NCBI GenBank assembly: GCA_002792495.1
Contig: PFOK01000122.1
Location: 1-11,154 of the forward strand
DNA length: 11,154 bases
Source: Candidatus Peregrinibacteria bacterium CG_4_10_14_0_2_um_filter_43_11
GTDB taxonomy: Bacteria; Patescibacteriota; Gracilibacteria; UM-FILTER-43-11
Direction: 5' to 3'
Shown piece by piece: positions 1 to 7,966 of this stretch. The position numbers and the translations under genes were made by a program. Numbering within the stretch: position 1 is the stretch's first letter; each line of letters starts with the position of its first letter. The notes beneath the pieces were generated by a model. It saw nothing but the letters and a program-made list of their open reading frames with translations, made no database searches and was not told the DNA's origin.

Positions 1-3000
1 CCGTATGTTTCACAAGAATACGGTGATCTTCGATTTTAAAAACCCTGCCCTCATCTTTGGATTTGAGCGTGGTTTTGTCAATGCGGGAACGGGCAATGAT
101 TTGCTTAGGACGAATCACTTCACCTTTTTTGACTAAAACTTCAAAATCAGGATTGAGGTCATATTGATCTTCGCCTAAATCTTCAGCAGTGATCAGAACT
201 TCGGTTTCATCTTTTTTGCTTTTAAGGCTAACAATACCGGAAATTTCGGCAAGCACCGCGCTAAATTTAGGAGAGCGGGCTTCGAACAATTCTTCAACCC
301 GAGTAAGACCCTGAGTAATATCTGATCCATCCGCCACACCTCCCATGTGGAAGGTACGCATGGTCAACTGAGTACCCGGCTCACCGATACTCTGAGCCGC
401 GATAATACCCACGGCAGTTCCCAATTGAACTGTTTTATTGGTTCCTAGATCACGACCATAACATTTTTGACAGATACCATCGGTTGTACAACCCATGATA
501 CTGTAAATCGTCACTTCAGGAATGTTCAGTGCCTCGATTTTAGACACAAGAGCGGTTCCTATTTCAGTGTCTTTTTCGGCCACAATTTCTCCTGTTTTAG
601 GATCGACAACATCGGAATAAAGAGTGCGACCATAAATACGTCTCTCAAATTTTTCTCCGATATGTTCACTTTCGGCACGAGTGACAACGTAATGAGCCAA
701 TGAATCTATATTTTCAATCACCACAACATCCTGAACGGCATCCACCAAACGACGAGTGAGGTAACCGGCTTCAGCAGTTTTAAGCGCGGTATCGGATTTA
801 CCTTTACGACCTCCATGAGTGGCAATAAAGTACTCCAGAATGGAAAAACCCCCCTTAAGATTAGAGCGGATCGGCAATTCGATCGTTTTACCGCTCGGAT
901 TGGCAACAAGGCCTTTCATGCCACACAACTGCGTGATCTGTCCCCAGTTACCACGAGCGCCGGAATCAATCATGTAATAAATATGGTTTTCGGGGTGTTT
1001 TTTAAACAAATCAATCATCTTGGCCGCAATATCGTTTTTAACACGAGACCATAAACGGATGGCGTGATTGTAACGCTCATCTTCTGTGATCCACCCTTTC
1101 CAATATTGATTGTTGATTTTACGAATCAATTCATCCGCCTCTTTTAAAATGCCTTCTCTCTCGGTAGGAACAATCATGTCAAATACGGAAATGGAGAGAC
1201 CGGATTTGGTAGCGAATTTGAAACCGATGCGTTTGAATAGATCGGCCACTTTCGCGGTAATTTCTGTGCCAAGCGTGTCTAAAATTTCCGCCAACATACT
1301 ATGAAGATCATTTTTACCAAGACTGCGATTGATGTAACCCAACTCTTTAGGTAAAAAACTATTGAGAATCAAGCGCCCAACCGTGGTTTCAATGATTTCA
1401 GGTTTCTCTTCGACCCCAACAAGCACACGAGCCTTAATGAAAGCGTGTAAATCAACATACTGCATACGATAGGCATTGATCGCTTCGTTGATATCCGAAA
1501 AAACCATCCCTTCGCCTTTTCTTCCCTTAAAAGCCTGTGTTAAAAAGTAAACACCCAAGACCATGTCCTGAGAAGGCGTGATAATAGGTTCACCGGCAGA
1601 AGGTTTGAGCAGATTATGGTCAGAAACCATAAGTTCTTTAGCTTCTTGCTGAGCTTTTTCGGAAAGAGGAAGGTGAACCGCCATTTGATCTCCATCGAAA
1701 TCCGCGTTAAAAGCCGCGCAGACCAAAGGATGAATCTGAATCGCTTTTCCTTCAATGAGTACCGGTTTAAACGCCTGAATACCCAAACGGTGTAGAGTAG
1801 GAGCACGATTGAGCAACACATAACGCTCTTTCGTTTCTTGCTCAAGGATATCCCAAACCTCTTTTTTACCCCCCTCAATCAATCGCTCGGCGCCTTTCAC
1901 GTTATGCGCCAATTCCTGCCGAATCAGTTCGCCGATAACAAAAGGTTTAAAAAGCTTTAAAGCCATTTCTTTAGGAATTCCACACTCATTCAACTTGAGC
2001 TGAGGACCAACCACAATAACGGAACGACCGGAATAATCCACACGTTTACCCAACAGATTCTGACGGAAACGACCCTGCTTTCCCTTAAGCATGTCGGAAA
2101 GAGAACGAAGTTTTCGTTTGTCTCCGGCGGTAAATACGGCGCGGCCTGCCCGAACGGAATTGTTGAAGAGCGTATCAACGGCTTCTTGCAACATGCGCTT
2201 TTCATTACGACAGATCACTTCCGGAGCACCAATGGCGATAAGACGCCTCAAGCGGTTGTTACGATTGATAACGCGACGGTACAAATCATTTAAATCACTG
2301 GCGGCAAAACGACCTCCATCCAATTGAACCATCGGGCGCAAATCAGGAGGAATAACAGGAAGTTGCGTGACCACCATCCATTCCGGTCGAATACAGGCGC
2401 GTTCTAAGGCACTGGCCAGCACCAAACGTCTGGTGATTTTTTTCTGACGTTGACCGGAACTACTCTTAAGATCTGTTTTGAGTGTTTTGATAAACGCGGG
2501 AAGATCCATGAGCTCCAGTATTTTACGAATGGACTCGGCGCCGGTACCCGCATGAAAAACATGACCGAATTTCATCGAAAGTTCACGGTATTCAATCTCA
2601 CCAATCACCTTTCCGGCCTGCAACGCCTCCAAATCTTCACGAGCCTGATTGTGCTGAGCATCCAATTCGGTGATTTTTTGAGCGTAAGAATCTTCCATAC
2701 GAAGCATCTCTTCCGTCTCGGCCTCCGCTGTCACTTCTTTTTCCACTTTTTTATCACGCTTCTTAGCCTTGAATTCGTTGGATTTGGCTTTGAATTCGTC
2801 CTGAATTTGCTGTTTGTAATGTTTATAATCTTCATCGAGCTGTTGCAACACTTCTTTTTTGGATTCATGATCCACACTGATAATGATGTAAGCCGCAAAA
2901 TAAATAACCTGTTCGATCCCCTTGATGGGGAGATCAAGCAAAAGGCCAATACGACTTGGTGTGGAACGCAAAAACCAAATATGAGTTACCGGAACCGCAA

Positions 3001-3307
3001 GGCTAATATGCCCCATGCGCTCACGACGAACGATGGAACGAGTGACTTCGACGCCACACTTTTCACAAACCACCCCGCGATAACGAATGCGTTTGTATTT
3101 TCCGCAATAACATTCCCAGTTTTTGGTGGGACCAAAGATTTTTTCACAAAACAAACCATCGCGCTCCGGCTTTTGGGTTCGGTAATTGATGGTTTCAGGC
3201 TTCGTCACTTCGCCGCTGGACCAGCTTAAAACGGCCTCGGGGCTAGCGACAGATAGGCTGATCGCGTTGAAATCTTCATGCTTGCGTGGACCTTTAGGTG
3301 GGGTCAT
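1..3307 (-). CDS. rpoC: DNA-directed RNA polymerase beta-prime subunit, 3' end beyond window
   Basis: Catalytic beta-prime subunit of RNA polymerase; 1102 codons are visible and the C-terminus lies off the left edge. The frame is open throughout. Start ATG at 3307 is the first possible one: an in-frame TAA lies 18 nt upstream. Seen: N-terminal zinc ribbon with C66, C68, C81, C84; catalytic NADFDGDQM at residues 534-542 with Mg-binding D536, D538, D540; bridge-helix region (THGGRKGKSDTALKTAEAG); trigger loop QLTMRTFHMGG with M983 and H987, equivalent to E. coli M932/H936. Oddities: a Lys/Glu-rich, probably helical insertion at about residues 146-240, and a second zinc site with only three cysteines (C940, C946, C949) and Asp868 where the first ligand is expected. 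It lies 109 bp downstream of ssb; an AT-rich -10-like element (TATATT, 3327-3332) in that gap might give it a promoter of its own, but no good -35 is visible. Identity is certain. Confidence 0.98.
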   Translation of the reverse strand, partial: MTPPKGPRKHEDFNAISLSVASPEAVLSWSSGEVTKPETINYRTQKPERDGLFCEKIFGPTKNWECYCGKYKRIRYRGVVCEKCGVEVTRSIVRRERMGHISLAVPVTHIWFLRSTPSRIGLLLDLPIKGIEQVIYFAAYIIISVDHESKKEVLQQLDEDYKHYKQQIQDEFKAKSNEFKAKKRDKKVEKEVTAEAETEEMLRMEDSYAQKITELDAQHNQAREDLEALQAGKVIGEIEYRELSMKFGHVFHAGTGAESIRKILELMDLPAFIKTLKTDLKSSSGQRQKKITRRLVLASALERACIRPEWMVVTQLPVIPPDLRPMVQLDGGRFAASDLNDLYRRVINRNNRLRRLIAIGAPEVICRNEKRMLQEAVDTLFNNSVRAGRAVFTAGDKRKLRSLSDMLKGKQGRFRQNLLGKRVDYSGRSVIVVGPQLKLNECGIPKEMALKLFKPFVIGELIRQELAHNVKGAERLIEGGKKEVWDILEQETKERYVLLNRAPTLHRLGIQAFKPVLIEGKAIQIHPLVCAAFNADFDGDQMAVHLPLSEKAQQEAKELMVSDHNLLKPSAGEPIITPSQDMVLGVYFLTQAFKGRKGEGMVFSDINEAINAYRMQYVDLHAFIKARVLVGVEEKPEIIETTVGRLILNSFLPKELGYINRSLGKNDLHSMLAEILDTLGTEITAKVADLFKRIGFKFATKSGLSISVFDMIVPTEREGILKEADELIRKINNQYWKGWITEDERYNHAIRLWSRVKNDIAAKMIDLFKKHPENHIYYMIDSGARGNWGQITQLCGMKGLVANPSGKTIELPIRSNLKGGFSILEYFIATHGGRKGKSDTALKTAEAGYLTRRLVDAVQDVVVIENIDSLAHYVVTRAESEHIGEKFERRIYGRTLYSDVVDPKTGEIVAEKDTEIGTALVSKIEALNIPEVTIYSIMGCTTDGICQKCYGRDLGTNKTVQLGTAVGIIAAQSIGEPGTQLTMRTFHMGGVADGSDITQGLTRVEELFEARSPKFSAVLAEISGIVSLKSKKDETEVLITAEDLGEDQYDLNPDFEVLVKKGEVIRPKQIIARSRIDKTTLKSKDEGRVFKIEDHRILVKHT

Positions 3308-3416
3308 AGTAATGGCTTTAGCTTATAATATAATTCTGATTTTTAAGAGAGAAAAAAGAATGTGGATAAAAATCGGAAGATTAAAAATTGAAAACAAATG
3401 AATAAAAAATGAATCT

Positions 3417-3872
3417 TTAGGCACTTTTTGGAGGATGTTCATCCGCGATGTTGAAATCAGGATCAAACATATCGGCACCGGAAAGCTCCTCGGCATCGGA
3501 AGAAAGAAAATCCGCGACCTCCCCCTCTTCTCCGTCCTTGGGACGTTTGTCGAGCATGATCATGTCGTGAATCACAATTTCGGTTTTAAAAATACGAACA
3601 CCTTCGGGGGAATCCCAAGATCGTGTTTTTAAATAACCTTCCACATAAACCAATTTTCCTTTGTATAAGTATTTCTGGCAGATGTCGGCCAACTTACCCC
3701 AGGCAACAACATTGTGAAATTCCGCGAGAGATTTTTTTTCGCCGCTACTGGTAAGCCATTCACGATTGGTAGCAAGACCGAATGTAACAATGGTTTGACC
3801 GTTGGTCGTCTGTTTGGATTCGGGATCTCGGGTTAAATTACCCACTAAAATGACTTTATTGATACTGCGCAT
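3417..3872 (-). CDS. ssb: Single-stranded DNA-binding protein SSB
   Basis: Binds and protects single-stranded DNA during replication, repair and recombination. The 151-residue product has one OB-fold domain at about residues 1-108, starting MRSINKVILVGNLTRDPE, with the family motif EFHNVVAWGKLAD (51-63). Aromatic residues W39, F52, W58 and W86 align with the DNA-stacking W40, W54, F60 and W88 of E. coli SSB. The tail (109-151) is acidic, but the protein ends PPKSA instead of the usual DDDIPF-like tip that recruits partner proteins; a FDPDFNI stretch lies about 11-17 residues before the end. The gene sits between rpoB (70 bp upstream) and rpoC (109 bp downstream) on the same strand, which suggests co-transcription from the rpoB promoter. 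Bacterial ssb is more often beside rpsF/rpsR, so this may be a second paralogue. No Shine-Dalgarno precedes the ATG. Confidence 0.95.
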   Translation of the reverse strand: MRSINKVILVGNLTRDPESKQTTNGQTIVTFGLATNREWLTSSGEKKSLAEFHNVVAWGKLADICQKYLYKGKLVYVEGYLKTRSWDSPEGVRIFKTEIVIHDMIMLDKRPKDGEEGEVADFLSSDAEELSGADMFDPDFNIADEHPPKSA

Positions 3873-3910
3873 AACGATTTGATTTAAATACTAAAATGAA
3901 TAATGATTGA

Positions 3911-3931
3911 ACGGTTCACCGTAGCAGTGAA
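3911..3931 (-). other. Small inverted repeats in rpoB-ssb gap
   Basis: Two overlapping, mutually exclusive hairpins can be drawn in the 70-bp gap. One is ACGG/CCGT with a 4-base loop (3911-3922); the other is TTCAC/GTGAA with a 7-base loop (3915-3931). Neither is followed by a T-run on the transcribed strand, so they are not convincing terminators. They could mark an RNA processing or translation-control site between the two genes, or be chance. Confidence 0.25.
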
Positions 3932-3942
3932 GGAGTGAAAAA

Positions 3943-6900
3943 TTAAAACTCACCCATGGCCTCTTCACCTTCTTCCATCTCTTTTTCGATTTCATCAATA
4001 TCTTCCGAAGACACACGTCCTTCCGGAGACTCATCGTCAGTAAGTTCAGATTCCATCGCTTCAACGGCATCCATTTGACCGATATTTTTTCCGGCAATTT
4101 CTTCGTCGATATCGGAATCGGACTCTTTAAAAGTCTGCTGATCGACACGAAGTTCAGCGATACGTTCATTGTCGGGAATAATGACATCCTCATCATCATC
4201 ATCCGCAATAACGATGACATCTTCCAACTGAACCTCCTTAACCTCCGAATCCCCTTCGATCTTGATCAAACCAACATCCAAACACAGGCTCTTTAATTCT
4301 TTTACAAGTACATTAAAGCTCTCCGGCACACTGGGTGTGCGGATGGATTCGCCCTTAACGATAGATTCGTAAGCTTTTGCACGCCCAATAACATCATCCG
4401 ATTTGATGGTGAGCATTTCCTGCAACGTATGAGCGGCACCATAAGCTTCAAGCGCCCACACTTCCATTTCTCCGAAACGCTGACCGCCATGTTGGGCTTT
4501 ACCCCCCAAAGGCTGCTGAGTAACGAGAGAGTAAGGACCAACGGAGCGGGCATGTAATTTATCTTCGACCAAATGAAGCAGCTTGAGCATATAAACCTTC
4601 CCCACAACAGTCTGATAATAGAATGGCTCACCGGTACGTCCATCATAAAGTTGGATTCTTCCGTCCGCGGGCAAACCGGCATCTTTCATTAAGGTTTCAA
4701 TAACACCAAGGTCAATTCCCTTTAATGCAGGAGTCGCAACTTTAATGTTCAAAAGATCCGCTGCCCAACCCAGGTGAGTCTCAAGAATCTGACCGATATT
4801 CATACGACTCGAAACTCCAAGAGGGTTCAAGATAATATCAACGGGCGTGCCATCGGGCAAATAAGGCATGTCTTCCTGAGGAACAACGCGCGAAATAACC
4901 CCTTTATTTCCGTGACGACCTGCCATTTTATCTCCCACTTGAACTTTACGGGTTTGTGCGACATACACTTTGATCTGACGGATAACACCTGTAGGCAACT
5001 CATCTCCCTCTTTTCTTGTGAATATCTGAACATCCACCACTTTACCCCCTTCACCACCCGGAAGCCTTAAAGAAGTGTCTTTTACGTCCTTGGCTTTGTC
5101 ACCGAAAATGGATTGAAGCAAACGTTCCTCCGCGGTCAATTCGGTTTCCCCCTTAGGAGTGATTTTACCGACCAGAATATCCCCCTCATGAACGGTAGCC
5201 CCAATACGAACAATGCCATCGACATCCAAATCTTTCAAACGCGCTTCACCCACATTGGGGATATCACGTGTGATGATTTCCGGCCCGAGTTTGGTATCAC
5301 GAACATCAACGGAAAACACTTCGATATGAATCGAATCATAAAGCCCTTCGCGGACAACACGATCAGAGATAATAATAGCATCTTCATAGTTGTACCCACA
5401 CCATGACATGTAGGCGACAAGAAGATTTTGCCCCAAGGCCAACTCACCGGCCTGAACGGCCGTACCATTGATCAAGAGATCACCTTTTTTAAGTTTTTGC
5501 CCCTTGATGACAGCAGGCCGCATATGAATAGCGGTCGCCTGATTGGAACGTTGATAATTGAGAATGGGATAAACTTCTTTTTTTCCGTCCGCATAGTGAA
5601 CAATAATCTCGGCTGCATCGACCTCGGTAACCGTACCGTTCATACGGGCAACAACCGCTTGTCCTGAACTTTCGGCAGTGATTTTTTCCATTCCCGTTCC
5701 CACAATAGGCGCGGTAGGCTTGATGAGCGAAACAGCCTGACGTTGCATGTTCGATCCCATGGAAGCACGCGTATTGTCGTCGTGTTCCAAAAAAGGAATA
5801 AGGGAAGTAGTGACAGAAATAATTTGCTTTGGAGAAACGTCGATATGGGTCAAATCACGAACGTGAACCAAGGAAGGATCACCTCTACGACGAGCGGGAA
5901 CACGACTGTCTACAAACTGACTGAAATCATCAATGGCCGCACTGGATTCCGCAATGATAAAATTCTTTTCCATATCCGCGTCGTAATATTCAGTATCGTC
6001 AACAGTATAAGCCCGAACCTTGACCAAATTCTGAGGTTGTTCCTGAACTTTGACGGTTTTAACTTTGTCGCTTACTTCGATAACGTGAGCCATTGTCTCA
6101 TCAATGGTATCCCCCTTTTTAACAATAATTTTGGAACCTATTTTAATATCCTCAACGGAAATTTTGTTGACGATCTGACGTGCAAAAGGATTTTTTAGGG
6201 GAACAACAGGCGATTTTTCGATTTTTTTCTTGGCGGCAATAATCTGAGTGACATTCGTTTTAGTGATCACATCGCCGTTTTTGATGATGACACGACGGCC
6301 ATCTTTAACTTCTTCATCAATAATACGTCCCACCAACCCAGTTGCTTTCGGTTCTACATAATGCATCACACGACGGTAAGGTGTCTCGACAAAACCGTAC
6401 TGGTTCACGCGGGCATAAGTAGCCAAATGAACCACCAAACCGATGTTAGGACCTTCCGGTGTGGCGATAGGACAAATACGACCATAATGAGAAGTGTGCA
6501 CATCACGGACATCAAAGGACGCACGCTCCCGGGAAAGACCCCCCGGACCCATAGCTGAAATACGACGTTTATGAGCCAGCTCAGAAAGTGGATTGGTTTG
6601 ATCCATGAACTGAGAAAGCTGTGAGCTCGCGAAGAACTCACGCAAAGCGGCTGTAATAGGACGACAGTTGATGAGCTGAGTAGGAGTAGCGGTTTCAAGA
6701 TCCATGATGGTCATACGATCCTTGGCGATGCGATCCGTACGAAGCAACCCCATACGAAATTTATTCTGAACCAATTCACCCACAGAACGGATACGACGAT
6801 TGCCCAAATGATCGATATCGTCTTCTACTCCCTCACCATTATTGAGTTCAATGAGGTATTTTACGATATTTACAAAATCTTCAACCTGAAATACGCGGGA

Positions 6901-7803
6901 TTTCATGTTGTCACCAATCAAGGTTCCAAAACGTTTGTTGAGCTTATAGCGGGCGATGGGGCCCATGTCATAGCGTTTGAAATCAAAAAACAGACTTTCG
7001 ATCAACTGTTTTGCGTTTTCGGAAGTGGCTAAATCGCCGGGACGGATTTTTCTGTAAATGCTCTGGTAGGCTTCATCCGCCGTGGCGGCGCTATCTTTTT
7101 CCAACGTGTTTTGAATGTAATCATTATTAAAATCGACGTTAACGTCAGCAAAAAGACTATGAATTTCCGCATCCTTTTCGTAACCGAAAATACGCAACAA
7201 CTGAGTGACGGGAATTTTGCGCTTACGGTCTATTTTGACTGTCATGATCCCTTTACGATCGGTTTCTAATTCTAGCCACGCGCCACGTTTAGGAATGATC
7301 TTCGCGTTAAAAAAATGGGGAGTAGTGGCATTGCGGGAATAGAAAACTCCGGGGCTCCGCACGATTTGATTCACGACCACACGCTCAATACCATTCACAA
7401 TAAAGGTTCCTTTTTCTGTCATTAAAGGAACGGAACCCAGAAAAACATCTTGCTCTTTAATTTCACCGGTTTCTTTATTGATAAGCTGAACATGAGCCTT
7501 TAAAGAACCTTCGTAAGTCAGATTTTTACGTTTTGCGGTAAAAGGATCGTGTTTGGGCTTGTCTAAGGAATGACTCAAGAAATGCAGCTCCATTTTTTTA
7601 GAAGAAAAATCGGTGATAGGAGAAATTTCTTCAAGCAGCTCTTTAAGCCCTTCACTCAAAAACCATTCATAAGAATTCAACTGAATTTCAATCAAAGGGG
7701 GAAGACGATACGTGTCATCTTTTTCGGTAAAATAATAACGACCATTAACCACTTTAGTGGGGTCAATGGACATCTTTTTTACAGATGAGGTTTTGGTTGC
7801 CAT
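3943..7803 (-). CDS. rpoB: DNA-directed RNA polymerase beta subunit
   Basis: Second-largest catalytic subunit of RNA polymerase; complete at 1286 residues. Seen: fork/rifampicin region SSQLSQFMDQ (393-402) and HKRRIS (411-416), with D401, H411 and S416 matching E. coli D516, H526 and S531, so the drug site looks wild-type; active-site block GDKMAGRHGNKG with K959 and K967, equivalent to E. coli K1065/K1073; and the conserved C-terminal clamp segment ending ESFNVLVKELKSLCLDVGL at about residue 1179. Oddities: an insertion of about 105 residues at 488-593, absent from E. coli beta at this point, and a C-terminal extension of 107 residues (1180-1286) that is strongly acidic (41 Asp/Glu against 8 Lys/Arg). 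First gene of a rpoB-ssb-rpoC block, driven by the promoter at 7902-7929. Start ATG at 7803 fits the conserved N-terminus; there is no Shine-Dalgarno, only a T-run. No rplJ/rplL genes precede it. Confidence 0.98.
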   Translation of the reverse strand: MATKTSSVKKMSIDPTKVVNGRYYFTEKDDTYRLPPLIEIQLNSYEWFLSEGLKELLEEISPITDFSSKKMELHFLSHSLDKPKHDPFTAKRKNLTYEGSLKAHVQLINKETGEIKEQDVFLGSVPLMTEKGTFIVNGIERVVVNQIVRSPGVFYSRNATTPHFFNAKIIPKRGAWLELETDRKGIMTVKIDRKRKIPVTQLLRIFGYEKDAEIHSLFADVNVDFNNDYIQNTLEKDSAATADEAYQSIYRKIRPGDLATSENAKQLIESLFFDFKRYDMGPIARYKLNKRFGTLIGDNMKSRVFQVEDFVNIVKYLIELNNGEGVEDDIDHLGNRRIRSVGELVQNKFRMGLLRTDRIAKDRMTIMDLETATPTQLINCRPITAALREFFASSQLSQFMDQTNPLSELAHKRRISAMGPGGLSRERASFDVRDVHTSHYGRICPIATPEGPNIGLVVHLATYARVNQYGFVETPYRRVMHYVEPKATGLVGRIIDEEVKDGRRVIIKNGDVITKTNVTQIIAAKKKIEKSPVVPLKNPFARQIVNKISVEDIKIGSKIIVKKGDTIDETMAHVIEVSDKVKTVKVQEQPQNLVKVRAYTVDDTEYYDADMEKNFIIAESSAAIDDFSQFVDSRVPARRRGDPSLVHVRDLTHIDVSPKQIISVTTSLIPFLEHDDNTRASMGSNMQRQAVSLIKPTAPIVGTGMEKITAESSGQAVVARMNGTVTEVDAAEIIVHYADGKKEVYPILNYQRSNQATAIHMRPAVIKGQKLKKGDLLINGTAVQAGELALGQNLLVAYMSWCGYNYEDAIIISDRVVREGLYDSIHIEVFSVDVRDTKLGPEIITRDIPNVGEARLKDLDVDGIVRIGATVHEGDILVGKITPKGETELTAEERLLQSIFGDKAKDVKDTSLRLPGGEGGKVVDVQIFTRKEGDELPTGVIRQIKVYVAQTRKVQVGDKMAGRHGNKGVISRVVPQEDMPYLPDGTPVDIILNPLGVSSRMNIGQILETHLGWAADLLNIKVATPALKGIDLGVIETLMKDAGLPADGRIQLYDGRTGEPFYYQTVVGKVYMLKLLHLVEDKLHARSVGPYSLVTQQPLGGKAQHGGQRFGEMEVWALEAYGAAHTLQEMLTIKSDDVIGRAKAYESIVKGESIRTPSVPESFNVLVKELKSLCLDVGLIKIEGDSEVKEVQLEDVIVIADDDDEDVIIPDNERIAELRVDQQTFKESDSDIDEEIAGKNIGQMDAVEAMESELTDDESPEGRVSSEDIDEIEKEMEEGEEAMGEF

Positions 7804-7824
7804 AAAAAAACGGTGAGCAAATTA

Positions 7825-7859
7825 AAGGCTTGTTGAAAGCAAAAAAATAACAAGTCCTT
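7825..7859 (-). promoter_or_regulatory. Predicted hairpin in rpoB 5' leader
   Basis: In the transcribed sense, AAGG-A-CTTGTT pairs with AACAAGCCTT, giving 10 base pairs with a single bulged A and a 14-base U-rich loop. It lies inside the rpoB leader, with its 3' base about 21 nt before the ATG. It is not a standard terminator because the U-tract is in the loop instead of after the stem. It could influence translation or stability of the rpoB message. Drawn by eye; folding energy not computed. Confidence 0.4.
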
Positions 7860-7901
7860 GCAACCGCAACACAATCGTTATGGACAAAAATTAGCCAAGT
7901 T

Positions 7902-7929
7902 ATTATAAGGAAAAGAAGGGTAAAGTCAA
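7902..7929 (-). promoter_or_regulatory. Sigma70-type promoter for rpoB-ssb-rpoC
   Basis: On the minus strand TTGACT (7929-7924) is followed after 16 bp by TATAAT (7907-7902), which is 5/6 and 6/6 to the housekeeping consensus. Transcription would start near 7895, giving a leader of about 90 nt before the rpoB ATG. It is the strongest promoter match in the window and lies between the BiPBP_C-like gene and rpoB, so rpoB need not depend on the upstream gene. Confidence 0.8.
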
Positions 7930-7966
7930 AAAAAGTTTAAAAAATCAAGTAGACAGATATTATTTA

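Noticed and set aside
2450..3229. Long plus-strand frame (259 codons) with Phe-rich hydrophobic stretches.
   Set aside because: It is antisense to rpoC; the Phe runs are the reverse complement of the Lys-rich helical insertion, and the rpoC frame is clearly the coding one.
3322..3355. Separate promoter for rpoC in the ssb-rpoC gap.
   Set aside because: A -10-like TATATT exists, but the stretch is A/T-rich and no credible -35 is present at a suitable distance.
4191..4203. Short CAT/ATC trinucleotide run, possible microsatellite.
   Set aside because: It encodes part of the Asp run in the RpoB acidic tail and is too short to call a repeat feature.
5743..6198. Plus-strand frame of 151 codons.
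   Set aside because: Antisense to the well-conserved rpoB, with no recognisable domain and no promoter or start context of its own.
6555..6630. Possible rifampicin-resistance substitutions in RpoB.
   Set aside because: Residues matching E. coli D516, H526 and S531 are all the sensitive-type residues.
1..7803. UGA recoded as glycine or tryptophan, as in some related phyla.
   Set aside because: No in-frame UGA interrupts rpoB, ssb or the visible rpoC, and glycine and tryptophan use ordinary codons.
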